Positions 63,674 to 64,000 of a stretch of DNA of 64,000 nt are shown here, piece by piece. The notes under the pieces are model-generated. The model saw only the letters and a program-made list of their open reading frames with translations. It searched no databases and was not told the DNA's origin. Each line of letters starts with the position of its first letter. Positions within the stretch are counted from its first letter, which is position 1. A program made the position numbers and the translations under genes. The DNA comes from Leptolyngbya sp. SIOISBB (GTDB lineage: Bacteria; Cyanobacteriota; Cyanobacteriia; Phormidesmidales; Phormidesmidaceae): positions 1,488,001 through 1,552,000 of the forward strand of contig JAAHII010000001.1 in the NCBI GenBank assembly GCA_010671905.1, given 5' to 3'.

Positions 63674-64000
63674 CTTAAATTAACGCCTCGCTATCTTCTT
63701 TCCTGAGAGCCTCTACACATTAGCTGTAACAGTTGATGAAAACGTTAATGCTGATTCCTCCGCCGCACGTTGCGCGAATGTGCTGGGGTGCAATGTTAAT
63801 GCGATCTTAACTGAATTTTAATGAGCCGAAATGACCGACGATTGTGATCGCCACAACGCCTCACATTTATCAGGAAAACGCTTCCAGCAACGTGTTGTTG
63901 ACAATCCTTATCTGTCGCTCTCTGCAGCCTCAGGCTCCACCACACCAGGCACCTATGCCTCCAAAGAAATCACATCAACCCAGTCACGATATTGGGGTTC
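63674..64000. other. Window end, no gene recognised
   Basis: About 330 bases with no supported gene. Repeated TTAA/AATG segments around 63735-63825 suggest a promoter region for a divergent gene beyond the window. Confidence 0.4.

Overview
The window is chromosomal DNA from a cyanobacterium, probably a filamentous non-model lineage. The cyanobacterial palindrome GCGATCGC recurs through most genes. The gene set includes a plant-type [2Fe-2S] ferredoxin, a CP12-like protein, a biliverdin reductase of the Synechocystis type, a PatD-like protein, a serine/threonine kinase with a 4-Cys prefix, an Uma2 nuclease, a UPF0182 protein and an ECF sigma/anti-sigma pair. No rRNA, tRNA, CRISPR array or prophage was seen.

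Layout. 1-5.3 kb: an operon-like pair of paralogous AAA ATPases on the minus strand, one with a TIR-like domain and one with GAF sensors and cut by the window edge, then a solitary NfeD-type domain. 5.4-8.7 kb: a sedoheptulose-7-phosphate-cyclase-like enzyme with a DUF6492/glycosyltransferase-like partner, then a predicted structured RNA ahead of ribD. 8.7-14.4 kb: ribD, thioredoxin, two nested miniature transposable elements, cdsA, DAHP synthase and endonuclease V. 14.5-23.9 kb: class 3 lipase, UPF0182, Uma2, a secreted repeat protein, a 39-residue membrane microprotein, a DUF362 protein and the sigma/anti-sigma operon. 24-31 kb: a giant RTX-type repeat protein, a CP12-like protein with altered cysteines, a K+ channel with an unusual filter, and biliverdin reductase. 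31-38.7 kb: ferredoxin, pentapeptide protein plus TsaB, a frameshifted WD40 kinase with an endonuclease/phosphatase-fold protein, a Ca2+/H+ antiporter, MoaD/ThiS and an RRM protein. 39-46.8 kb: a small-RNA candidate, a second copy of each miniature element, PutA, a universal stress protein and a frameshifted AGCS symporter. 47-54 kb: an AraC regulator with an EamA transporter, a ferredoxin-like gene with an in-frame TGA, an SPFH/NfeD pair and a PP2C phosphatase. 54-64 kb: an intact-ended ISAs1-type insertion with a decayed transposase, RelA/SpoT, PatD, ribokinase opposite a nucleoside transporter, TraB/GumN, an 8-cysteine tandem miniprotein and a bacterial PH-domain protein.

Functional groupings are the stress/second-messenger genes (RelA/SpoT, PP2C, WD40 kinase, Usp, ECF sigma), nucleoside salvage (ribokinase, CNT transporter), membrane maintenance (SPFH + NfeD, CdsA, lipase) and redox/photosynthetic partners (ferredoxin, CP12, BvdR, thioredoxin). 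Four apparent single-base homopolymer indels break three genes and may be sequencing errors. Starts were re-chosen for many genes from Shine-Dalgarno position and family length. All homology statements come from motif recognition without database searches.
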